Assembly: GCA_005878665.1 (NCBI GenBank)
Contig: VBLR01000120.1
Coordinates: forward strand, 1 to 22,416
DNA: 22,416 bases
Origin: Methanobacteriota archaeon
GTDB taxonomy: Archaea > Thermoplasmatota > Thermoplasmata > RBG-16-68-12
Direction of reading: 5' to 3'
Below, piece by piece: positions 14,468 to 22,300 of this stretch (positions are counted from its first letter, which is position 1; the number at the start of each line of letters is the position of its first letter). Under the pieces are notes generated by a model. That model ran no database searches, was not told the origin of the DNA, and worked only from the letters and a program-made list of their open reading frames with translations. The position numbers and the translations under genes were made by a program.

Positions 14468-14482
14468 CGAAAAGGAGAATAA
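14468..14482 (+). promoter_or_regulatory. candidate GNAT gene promoter
   Basis: CGAAAAGGAGAATAA is centred on its TATA-like end ~28 nt before TTG 14507, which supports that TTG as a leaderless start. It sits 4 bp from the divergent asnS promoter. Confidence 0.4.
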
Positions 14483-14506
14483 GCAGACGCGCGGTTCGAC
14501 CGCGCC

Positions 14507-14995
14507 TTGTTTCGCGTTGCCGGGCCGAATGACCTCGACGCGCTGTACCGGTTCGAGATTCTCTGCTTCCGTGAGCACCGATTCCGTCGGGATCATGTCG
14601 ACTGGATCCTGCGCAACGAACGAGCCCTGACGCTTGTGGAAGACGGTCGGAAAGCGGTGACCGCGGCGATGATGCTCCTTTTCGAGGGCCACGTGTGCCG
14701 CGTCCTGTCCGTTGCCGTCGCACCGAAATCCCGCCGCCGCGGGATCGGAACGCTGATGATGCAGGCCGCCGAAGCTGTTTGTCGTGAGCGGGGTCTGTCG
14801 ACCATCCGACTCGAGGTGAGCACGAAGAACCTCGTGGCCATCGAGTTCTACCGTCGGCTCGGGTACCGGACGGACGGCGTGCTCTACGGATACTACTCCT
14901 GGGGTGAGGACGCGTACAGCATGCGCAAGGCGATTCTCCCGCCGTCCGCCTCGGAAAGTTCACGCCCGTTGACCTCTGCCGGCCATACGACCTGA
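14507..14995 (+). CDS. GNAT family N-acetyltransferase (RimI/NatA-like)
   Basis: A 162-aa acetyltransferase resembling RimI and the archaeal N-terminal acetyltransferases that acetylate protein N-termini. LSVAVAPKSRRRGIGTLMM (67-85) contains the acetyl-CoA pyrophosphate-binding RRxGIG (77-81). IRLEVSTKNLVAIEFYRRLGY (100-120) is the motif B region with Asn108 and Tyr115. GYYSWGEDAYSMRK (128-141) resembles the YY..GEDAxxM ending of RimI-type enzymes. The only in-frame start after the upstream stop at 14480 is TTG 14507, and the residues from there on match the family start. The last ~18 residues are probably not part of the fold. It sits beside asnS and pdaD in a translation-flavoured neighbourhood. 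Confidence 0.9.
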   Translation: MFRVAGPNDLDALYRFEILCFREHRFRRDHVDWILRNERALTLVEDGRKAVTAAMMLLFEGHVCRVLSVAVAPKSRRRGIGTLMMQAAEAVCRERGLSTIRLEVSTKNLVAIEFYRRLGYRTDGVLYGYYSWGEDAYSMRKAILPPSASESSRPLTSAGHTT

Positions 14996-15000
14996 TAAAT

Positions 15001-15020
15001 AATAATACCTGGATATTATT
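15001..15020. repeat. AT-rich inverted repeat between the GNAT gene and pdaD
   Basis: AATAATA-CCTGGA-TATTATT has perfect 7-bp arms and a 6-nt spacer. It starts 6 nt after the GNAT stop codon and ends 26 nt before the pdaD TATA box. It stands out in GC-rich DNA. It is a candidate operator for pdaD, or part of a terminator for the GNAT gene. Confidence 0.55.
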
Positions 15021-15046
15021 CCACGGTTGGGGCCCACACTTTCTCG

Positions 15047-15058
15047 CAAACCCTTAAG
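15047..15058 (+). promoter_or_regulatory. pdaD: candidate pdaD promoter
   Basis: CAAACCCTTAAG is centred ~38 nt before ATG 15093. It shares CAAACCCTTA with the AlkZ-like gene promoter (5281-5295, minus strand). Confidence 0.5.
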
Positions 15059-15092
15059 TCCCGCTCGGCAATGCCGCGCGTTCGCAGAGCAC

Positions 15093-15560
15093 ATGTTGCC
15101 GATTCCCACGAAATTCTTCGTCACGTCGGGCAAGGCGGTCTCGAAGGTCTCGGACCTGAACGCCTTTGATGAGGCGCTCCAAAACGCGGGGTTGGCGGAA
15201 CAAAATATCGTGTCCGTCTCCTCGGTTCTACCGGTGGGCATCCGACCCGTCCGTCGACGAGACCTCCCGATGGGCGCGATCACCCACTGTGTCCTCGCAC
15301 AGCAACGTGGAGGCGAAGGCGAGACGATCTCCGCGGGGATCGCGTACGGCTTCCGAGACGACGATTTCGGCGGATACGTCGCGGAAGGCCACATGCACGG
15401 GACCAAGAATTCTCTGCGCGAGGTGATGGAGTGGAAGATGGGGGAGATGGCGAAGCTTCGTGGAATCAAGTTCCGCCGGATCGATTACCGGATTGAGGAT
15501 CTGAGTATCCCCATGGACCACTACGGCGCGTGCCTGGCGGCCCTCGTCTTCCTCGTCTGA
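15093..15560 (+). CDS. pdaD: pyruvoyl-dependent arginine decarboxylase
   Basis: PdaD converts arginine to agmatine. In archaea, agmatine feeds polyamine synthesis and is the donor for agmatidine at C34 of tRNA-Ile(CAU). The 155-aa proenzyme starts MLPIPTKFFVTSGKAVSKVS, as in characterised archaeal PdaD. The self-cleavage site is Ser43-Ser44 in IVSVSSVLP, giving a ~43-residue beta chain and an alpha chain whose N-terminal Ser44 becomes the pyruvoyl cofactor. GAITHCVLAQ and GGYVAEGHMHG (~98-108) are further family blocks. The frame is open upstream to 15027, but ATG 15093 is chosen because it lies downstream of the TATA box and matches homologues. A zinc-ribbon gene begins 2 nt after its stop codon. 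Confidence 0.96.
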   Translation: MLPIPTKFFVTSGKAVSKVSDLNAFDEALQNAGLAEQNIVSVSSVLPVGIRPVRRRDLPMGAITHCVLAQQRGGEGETISAGIAYGFRDDDFGGYVAEGHMHGTKNSLREVMEWKMGEMAKLRGIKFRRIDYRIEDLSIPMDHYGACLAALVFLV

Positions 15561-15562
15561 GC

Positions 15563-16039
15563 ATGTACGGAGTCGTCGTCTGCCCGCGATGCAAACGAGC
15601 CAAGGGCGTGAATCTCAAGCAGAAGACGACGACGTGTCAATGTGGGTTCGAGATTTACGTCGTGCCTGCGCGAATCCGGGCCCGGGCAGTGACGGCGCGC
15701 GAGCTCGCGCCGCTGGTGGGGCAGGTGAGTGCGGAGATCGCAGGCGGCACGGGGGAGTACCGACGGGCCCGTGCACCCGCTCCTCGGAAGCGGTCCCGGG
15801 ATGTCCACCTTCGCGTCATCGGCATCGCCGCGAAAGCACGCGATCGTCGAAGTCGCGTGCGGTCGGCCGCGATCGAACTCACGCGGGAACTCGAGGTGTT
15901 CTCGATGGCCGACTGGGAGCGGGTTCTCGCGGGCCTCGGAATCCCGAACCCGGCGCAGGCTCTCGCGACACTGATGCAGGAGAACACGGTGTTCGAGCCG
16001 AAGGCGGGCTTCTTTCGTGCCGTGACGCTCAGTCCCTGA
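15563..16039 (+). CDS. zinc-ribbon protein with C-terminal winged-helix-like domain, coupled to pdaD
   Basis: A 158-aa protein without a named family that I can assign. Residues 7-27 hold Cys7-x2-Cys10 and Cys25-x-Cys27, a compact zinc ribbon (VVCPRCKRAKG ... CQCGFEI). A basic linker (66-80, many Arg) follows. Residues ~81-158 look helical and end ATLMQENTVFEPKAGFFRAV, the shape of a winged helix whose wing carries EPKxGFFR. Nucleic-acid binding is likely on that layout, but it is inference. It starts 2 nt after pdaD, so the two are almost surely co-translated. It could regulate pdaD or act on the same RNA target as agmatine-dependent tRNA modification. Its 3' end overlaps the PrsW-like gene by 11 nt. 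Confidence 0.82.
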   Translation: MYGVVVCPRCKRAKGVNLKQKTTTCQCGFEIYVVPARIRARAVTARELAPLVGQVSAEIAGGTGEYRRARAPAPRKRSRDVHLRVIGIAAKARDRRSRVRSAAIELTRELEVFSMADWERVLAGLGIPNPAQALATLMQENTVFEPKAGFFRAVTLSP

Positions 16040-16760
16040 CCGCGGGCGCGCGGCGACGCTCCCGTCGCAGCTCCCGCCGAATGTCCTCGGGCAACGTTCC
16101 CGGCAGAATCTCGCGGTACACGTAGTAGTAAATCAACAGCGCAAACCCCACGGACGTCACCGCGGCGATCGCGCCGTACGGCTCGTCCACCTGGAGAAGG
16201 AACGGAGCGAGGAACGCTCCGTGTGCGAGGCGGACACCGATGGCCCGGAGGAACGTGCGCCACGTGTCGCCGCGCGAAGCGCCGAAGCCGATCAACGCGC
16301 CGGTGTCTGCGTTCACGAGACCGAGGCTGATCGAGTAGACAATCAGGAGGACGAATGTCTCCGGGACGTAGAGGATCTCACGCGATGCCCACGCCGCCGC
16401 GACGACGCCGCTTGCCGCCGCCCCGATTCCCAGCGGTACGCCATAGAATGTCGTGTCGAACCGACCGCGGTAGCTCCGGCGGTTCAGCCAAGCGAGCTTG
16501 AACGACTCCTCGAAGACAAAGCTCACCGCGACGGCGACGGCGAACGACGCGAGGTCCCCCCGCGGCAGCGCGAGGGCGAAGATGCTCGCCACGGTCCCGA
16601 AGATGAGACCGACGGCGAGGCTCCCGAACACGCGACGATCGTCGAACAGGGTGTGATCGACCTGCGGTCGATCGAAGCGACGAAGGGAAACCCAGAGGAT
16701 GGCCAGGCCCGGAAGGATCCCGAGGAGAAACGCGACGAAGAAATCCACGTTCGAGGCCAT
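16029..16760 (-). CDS. PrsW-like multi-pass membrane protein (putative intramembrane protease relative)
   Basis: A 243-aa integral membrane protein with about seven hydrophobic segments and a basic C-terminus. FVFEESFKLAW (82-91) has the E-E-x2-K motif of PrsW, a glutamic/metal-type intramembrane protease that cleaves anti-sigma factors in bacteria. His180 in RLAHGAF corresponds to the later H motif. The intermediate motif (GxGFxxxE in PrsW) reads GIGAAASGVV (111-120) and lacks the Glu, so catalysis is uncertain. FYGVPLGIGAA and GLVNADTGALIGFG are otherwise consistent with the family. A TATA-like CTTAAG (16788-16793) lies ~30 nt before ATG 16760. It is divergent from the zinc-ribbon/TPR gene. 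No bacterial-type anti-sigma substrate is evident. Confidence 0.8.
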   Translation of the reverse strand: MASNVDFFVAFLLGILPGLAILWVSLRRFDRPQVDHTLFDDRRVFGSLAVGLIFGTVASIFALALPRGDLASFAVAVAVSFVFEESFKLAWLNRRSYRGRFDTTFYGVPLGIGAAASGVVAAAWASREILYVPETFVLLIVYSISLGLVNADTGALIGFGASRGDTWRTFLRAIGVRLAHGAFLAPFLLQVDEPYGAIAAVTSVGFALLIYYYVYREILPGTLPEDIRRELRRERRRAPAVRD

Positions 16761-16787
16761 GGAAGACGAACGAAGGCGGGGGCGCTA

Positions 16788-16793
16788 CTTAAG
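16788..16793 (-). promoter_or_regulatory. candidate PrsW-like gene TATA box
   Basis: CTTAAG, inside minus-strand GCGCTTAAGTAG, is centred ~30 nt before ATG 16760. Confidence 0.45.
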
Positions 16794-16838
16794 CGCACGG
16801 CCGGCCGACTATCGACCCTGACAACCGGGAACGTGGGT

Positions 16839-16844
16839 TTATGG
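16839..16844 (+). promoter_or_regulatory. candidate TATA box of the zinc-ribbon/TM/TPR gene
   Basis: TTTATG is centred ~31 nt before ATG 16873, giving a leader of only a few bases. Confidence 0.45.
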
Positions 16845-16872
16845 TCCGCGGGATAGGTCGAATCTGACGTCG

Positions 16873-18837
16873 ATGCCCGGGAAGCAGGCCCGGGTCCTGT
16901 GTCCCGTCTGTGCGGAGCCAATGGCCCCGGACGAGACGGAGTGCGCGAACTGCGGGGCCTTTGTCATCGACGAGGCCGTGGTCCGGCTCAGCCGAGCCTT
17001 CGGGCTCGACCGCGAGAAAGCGCTGAAGCTGTTCGATGCCGGCTTCCGCCATACCAAGCAACTGCGGGACCGGGATCCGGAAGGCATCTTGGAGAAGGGA
17101 GAGGTCGGTCTCCTGTTCATCTGCACGAACTGCGGCGGCTTCGTCGCGGCGGGCGACGCAAAGTGCCCGCGGTGTGCGGCCGAGTTCGAGGCGGAGCCGG
17201 AGCCGGCGGACGCGGAGGAGGACATCCTTGACCTGGTCCTGTGCCCCGCGTGCGGCGCCGACAACGACCCCGAGCTCGACGAATGCGAGATCTGTGGCAG
17301 CGCCCTTCGGGAGTCGAAGGAACCCGGCCCGGTGGCCACCGAGACGAGCCCTGTGGTCCCTCAGACCACGCCGCGCCCGGTCAGCCGGGTGCTGGACAAG
17401 GTCGATGAGTTCCTCAAAGAACTGAGGCCACTCGTCTCGGAAGCTCCGCCCCCGAACGCCGCGCGGCCCGCGGCACCTCCGAAACCCTCGGAAACGACGG
17501 TAAGGATTCCAGCCCCGCCGCCCAAACCCGCCCCCGCCTCGCCGGCCAACAAGACGGAGTCGGCTCCCACGCCGAGTCCAGCCGCGCCAGTCCCATCGAG
17601 ACCTGCGCCGTCGATGCCCGCTGACAGGCCCGTCGCCCAGACGCGACGGTCGCCGGCTCAAGAAACTGAGGCCAGAGTGGCCCCCGAAGAGACAGGGACC
17701 GCCCCGCCGTCAGCCAAGATTCGCGGGCGGCCCGAAGCGCCGAGTCGGGTCCCGCGAAAGAACGCTCGCCCCCTTGCGGGGAAGACCCGCATGCGGATTA
17801 CTGCAGAGACCGCCGGCGGTCTCGTCCTCGCTGCATCGACGAGCCTTCTCTTGGCGGGGGCATTGAACCAGCCCCTCGTGAGCGCGGGGATCGCCGCGTT
17901 CCTCATCGGCCTCGGCGCGTACCTCACAGTCGAATACCTCCGGGGCGCGGGTGGCCCGCCGCCCCGGTTCGATGCCTTGCTCCTCGGCACAGGGATCGTC
18001 CTCACTGTGAGCGCCCTGCTCCTCCGCGGTTTCTCGATTGACGCGAATACGGCGGTCGCCCTCCCGATCGTTGGGATTCTGCCGTTCGCAGGGGCCACGA
18101 GAACCTTGGTGCGCGGGCCCCATCGAATCCTCTTGGCCATCGCCTGCACGATTCCGATCATTGGTCAGGCGATCGCAACCGCCACCGATCCTGCGTACGC
18201 GATGAGCACGCCGTGGATCCTCGGCATCGGGGTGGCCATGCCATGGCCCGCCGCACTCGCGGCCGCAGAAATCCTCCGCCGCAACTCCGCGTCGACCCTC
18301 CGGCGTCAGCTGATCCGTGCCGAACGGGACATGGGGCGCAAAGACTACGAACTGTCTCTGGCGGATTACGATCGCGCGATCGCCAGCGCACGCCCGGGGG
18401 TGACCGGAGCGGAAATCCCCTGGTACGGGAAGGGCGCAACCCTCATCGTCCTCGGCCGGTACGACGAGGCCTTGCGGGCGATCGACACCGCGCTCGACAT
18501 CAATCCACACAACGAGGTCGCCTGGTTGAACAAAGGGAACGCCTTCACGAAACTCGGTCGGCTCGTCGACGCGCTGCGCTGCTTCAACGCGGCAATCAAG
18601 GTCAACCCCACGTACGAAGTCGCGTGGAACAACAAGGGAAACGCGCTCGCGCGGCTCGGAAAATTCGAAGAAGCGCTCGAATGCTACGAACGGGCCCTCG
18701 AGATCGATGTGGCGTACCGCGGCGCCTGGGTGAACAAGGGCTTCGTCCTCACGAAGCTCGGGCGATTCGACGAAGCCGCTTCGTGCGCCGATCGCGCGTT
18801 GGGGTTGGAGCCGGTGCGAAGGGCCGAGCCTATTTGA
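16873..18837 (+). CDS. membrane protein with three zinc ribbons, proline-rich linker, six TM helices and a TPR domain
   Basis: A 654-aa multidomain protein of unknown function. Three zinc ribbons all use CX2CX10CX2C: Cys10/13/24/27, Cys84/87/98/101 and Cys124/127/138/141. Between the first two, residues ~36-72 (REKALKLFDAGFRHTKQL) look like a helix-hairpin-helix. Residues ~150-305 are a Pro/Ala-rich, disordered linker. About six hydrophobic helices follow (~313-332, 335-355, 367-385, 394-411, 417-436, 446-468). Residues ~476-648 are TPR repeats of 34 residues, e.g. AWLNKGNAFTKLGRLVDALR and AWNNKGNALARLGKFEEAL. Both soluble ends could face the cytosol with an even TM count. This suggests a membrane-anchored scaffold; ligand and partners are unknown. 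TPR and ribbon families are certain, the whole architecture is not one I can name. Confidence 0.9.
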   Translation: MPGKQARVLCPVCAEPMAPDETECANCGAFVIDEAVVRLSRAFGLDREKALKLFDAGFRHTKQLRDRDPEGILEKGEVGLLFICTNCGGFVAAGDAKCPRCAAEFEAEPEPADAEEDILDLVLCPACGADNDPELDECEICGSALRESKEPGPVATETSPVVPQTTPRPVSRVLDKVDEFLKELRPLVSEAPPPNAARPAAPPKPSETTVRIPAPPPKPAPASPANKTESAPTPSPAAPVPSRPAPSMPADRPVAQTRRSPAQETEARVAPEETGTAPPSAKIRGRPEAPSRVPRKNARPLAGKTRMRITAETAGGLVLAASTSLLLAGALNQPLVSAGIAAFLIGLGAYLTVEYLRGAGGPPPRFDALLLGTGIVLTVSALLLRGFSIDANTAVALPIVGILPFAGATRTLVRGPHRILLAIACTIPIIGQAIATATDPAYAMSTPWILGIGVAMPWPAALAAAEILRRNSASTLRRQLIRAERDMGRKDYELSLADYDRAIASARPGVTGAEIPWYGKGATLIVLGRYDEALRAIDTALDINPHNEVAWLNKGNAFTKLGRLVDALRCFNAAIKVNPTYEVAWNNKGNALARLGKFEEALECYERALEIDVAYRGAWVNKGFVLTKLGRFDEAASCADRALGLEPVRRAEPI

Positions 18838-19297
18838 CCCGCCTCGCCTTGCGCGGTTTCGCCGGGGGAGATCCTGCCCTCCATTCAGCGGTGGAGATCG
18901 GCTGCTTCAGATCGGACACGTTCCCGTCCAGGTCCGCGAACTGACCGAGCCACTCGCCCCACTCCATCTTCTCGGGCGGGAGCGGGAACTCCACGCCCTG
19001 GCGCCGCATGCGTTCGTAGTCCGCCTGGATGTCGTCCGTGATGAACGTAATCCCCGAAGGCCCAGGTTCCGTCTCGCCGCGCATGAAGCACAGGTGGACC
19101 CGGGTGCGCGGACGAGCCGGCCCCAGCTCGACCCAATGGCCCGGATTCTCCGCCGTCCCCTGGACCGTGGGGTCGGGGTTCGAGTCGCTCGGGCCGATAT
19201 AGGCGACGTCCAAGCCGAGGACATCCCGATACCATTCGATCGCCTTTCGCGGATCGGAAACGACGATCGCAATCGTGTCGACACCGAGGACGGTCAT
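18830..19297 (-). CDS. VOC (glyoxalase/bleomycin-resistance) superfamily protein
   Basis: A 155-aa one-domain-pair VOC protein. VDTIAIVVSDPRKAIEWYRDVLGLD (6-30) is the first beta-alpha unit and GQFADLDGNVSDLKQ (118-132) is the typical closing strand (F-x-D-x-DGN). In metal-dependent members the first motif has His (DHI) and the last has Glu. Here they are Thr8 and Asp129, so the usual metal site is altered and the enzyme may be metal-free or a binding protein. His68 in VHLCF remains. ATG 19297 is chosen because the frame upstream, open to 19705, lies antisense to the Lhr gene and lacks VOC features. The 3' end overlaps the zinc-ribbon/TPR gene by 8 nt. The last ~20 residues are basic. Confidence 0.88.
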   Translation of the reverse strand: MTVLGVDTIAIVVSDPRKAIEWYRDVLGLDVAYIGPSDSNPDPTVQGTAENPGHWVELGPARPRTRVHLCFMRGETEPGPSGITFITDDIQADYERMRRQGVEFPLPPEKMEWGEWLGQFADLDGNVSDLKQPISTAEWRAGSPPAKPRKARRVK

Positions 19298-19358
19298 CCG
19301 AATCGAGACGGAATCCGAGATCCGCGGTATGAACCTGAGGGTCGCCCTGCCGCGAGCG

Positions 19359-22300
19359 TCAGCGTTCTGCGGCCCCACGCCCGTACATCTTCGCGTACCA
19401 CTCCATGACCTCGTGGTCCGAGATCCGGTCGACCTGCTCCTCGACCGCGAGCTCGTTCTCCGCCTCCCATGCCTCCACGATTCGACGGGCGGCGGGTTCG
19501 CCTTGGAACTCCGTGACGAGGAGCTCCCATTTTCGGCGACGGGCCTTGAACGCCGCGACCATCTCGGGGCCGTCGAACACAACGTAGCAGGAGCCCATAT
19601 GGAACTTGTCGACGATCGCCTCGCGCAGGTACAGGAAGAGGTTGTCCTGCGGCGTGAGGACGAACTTTCGGCGGAAATCCGCTTGACCGATGTTATCGAG
19701 GCCATCCTTCACGGCCCACATGACGGTCCGCTCTCCGCGTGCGAGGAAGCCCTTCACGAGCCACCCCTCCGCCACGAATTCCCGCAACCGCAGGCGGGTC
19801 TCCCCCATGTTGTACTCGAATCGGGTGTACGCGGCGAGCGCCTCGGCGGACGTCACCCCGAGGCTGCGGATGATCCGCCGCAGCACTTCGCGGCGGGCGT
19901 CATCCCGGCCAATCTTCAGGTCCGCGACCGGACGATAACGGTTGTCCGAATCCCGCGTCACATGGAGGCCTTCGTACAGCTTACGGAGCGCCGCCGTCGT
20001 TGTGGGGCGGCTCAGGTCCGAGAGGATCAGCAGCCGCTGGCGGGAAATCGGTCCCTCCTCCCGGATGATCCGGAGGGTGGCCTTCATGTCCTTCGTGAGG
20101 CGGGTGGCCTTGGCGCCTTTGTACAGGCCGAGATCTTCTTCCGTGCAGTACGTCCAGTACTCGGGGATCGCGAGGCCTTTGGCGAGAAGCCGGCCGCGGT
20201 GAAGCCGTTCCAGCGGGCGAAACTCCTTCACCCGGAGGCGGGCGGCGAAATCGGAACGCAGACCCCCGAGGGCCTTTGCCGCGGCGATTGGATCGGCGAA
20301 GCGGGAGTCCAGGGCGACCCCCTGTTTCGTCAGGGCGAAGGCGAGGAGATCTTTCGGGTCGAAGTCCCGGGGCACGATCGGACCGTACGCGAGGAAATCG
20401 GAGAAGCGAATGAAGCCCGCCCGAAGCCAGTGGGAGAGATCTTCCACCTCGGGCACGTTCTTCGCCTGAAATCGCGTGACCCGGAGGACATCGACCCCGC
20501 GCATCGCGTAGAACGTCATCATGCGGGTGAGGGCCGCGATGGCCTCGTCCAACAGCTCCGGGGAGGCGAGATCCAACTCGCGGACCTCGATGCAACCGCT
20601 CATCTCCCAGATTTCCGCCATGCCGACGAGCTCGCCGTCCTTGACGAGGGGGAAGAACCAGCCTTCCCCGTACCGGCTCGCGACTTGGGCCCAGAGGGGC
20701 TGCGTCCATGGATCGAGGAGCGACAGGACCCGCATCGGATCCGTGCCCGGCTTGCCCGCGAGCTTTCGGAGGGCGGGGAGATCCTCCGCGAGGACGTACA
20801 TCTCCGACTCCGCCTTCCCCGTCACGAGAATTCGCGCGACGACTCCGTCCTGCTCGAGCCGGTCCATCAGCCGTTCGAGCTCGTCCCATTCGAACCGCGC
20901 CCACTCCCGAATGCCCGAGAACGGTACGGGACCGTACGCCGCGAGGAAGCGTCGCACGATCGTCTCGATCGCGTCCGCCACCTTCGCGTGGGGCGGATCG
21001 TACGCGACGTACAGATTGCGAGCGGTCCATCCATCCCCCTGGAAGCGGCGGATCACATAGACGTCGTAGTCGAGCTTGTCCAGGGCCTCCTTCACCTGCT
21101 CCCGCTCCGCGCGAACCTTCGCGTTGATCGCCCAGACGTCCGTCCCGTCCCCTTCCCGGATCACCTCGAGGACTTTCTTCTCGAAGTCGGTGAGCGGGCT
21201 CCGGGGGAACGCGGAGAGGAAGAGGGGCACATCTTTCGCGCGGACGTACCGAACGCGGCCGTTCAGGAAACGGCCCTCGAGGATATCGCCGGCCTCACGC
21301 CGCCGGAGCCATTCCTTGTAGTCGAAATCGGCCGTGTGATTGTAGATGTCGAGGATCATGCCGGCTTCGAGGAACCGATCGAAATAGCCGTCGAGCGTGT
21401 CGATGCCCGCGAACTGCTTCTCGAGCAGGAAGGCCTTCACCTGGTTCTCGTCGAAGACCTCTCGCGTCTCGTCTTTCCGCTGGAGACGCTGGAGGTCCCG
21501 CGTCATCATGAACTGGAACTCCTCATCGACGAGGAAGTGGCCCGAGGAAACGACGCCCTCCGACTCGAGGTCCCGGAGGACTTCCTCGACGAGCTCCGGC
21601 TCCAGGCCCAGGGCGACCGCGAGCTCCTGCGCCCCATGGGGGCCGTCGACGTCCAGCCGCTTCGTGAGGATCTTGTCCAGCGACTCCTCGAAGTTCGCCC
21701 GCTGCGGTTCGCGCGCGGAATAGATCGTCTCCTCGACCCCGCGACGGCCGACCAGATAGGCGCGCTCGAGCTTGCGCAGCGCCTCGTTCAGGTCGTCCTT
21801 CCCCAACTTCGTGAGGCGGGCGAGGTCCTTGTGGGTCCGCGGCTTCTCCCGGATGAGCCTGAGCACTTTCTCTTCCGGCGGCTTGAGCCGGGACCGTTGC
21901 GCGTACACGGCGACGTAGGTGGGCAGGTGGTCCTTCGGCGTCCAGTGGATGCCCTGCGGGGTCCACACGCTCTCGACGAGGCCCTCGTCCATCAGCTGCC
22001 CGGCCCATTTTCGCACGTCGGCGAAGGAGGCGGAGGCGACCGCGAAAACCGTGCGACCTTTCTGTTGGAGGAGGTTTGCATCCCCTACGCGGTCCAGATA
22101 CGACAGGATGTCTTCCTTTCGAGCGACCTTGGGCAGCTTTCGCCGGAAATACTCCGCGATCTCGCTCGGTTGGAATTGGATCGAGCTGATCTGGTCCGTC
22201 GGCATCACGCGCTCGAGGACCTTGCGGTGGAGCTCGCGCAAGAGAGCGGACCGATCCTCCATCAGGACGAGGTCGGAGACCCCTTGGAGCACGACGTTGT

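Noticed and set aside
19298..19705. N-terminal extension of the VOC frame
   Set aside because: It is Ser/Arg-rich and antisense to the Lhr gene. The VOC domain begins exactly at ATG 19297.
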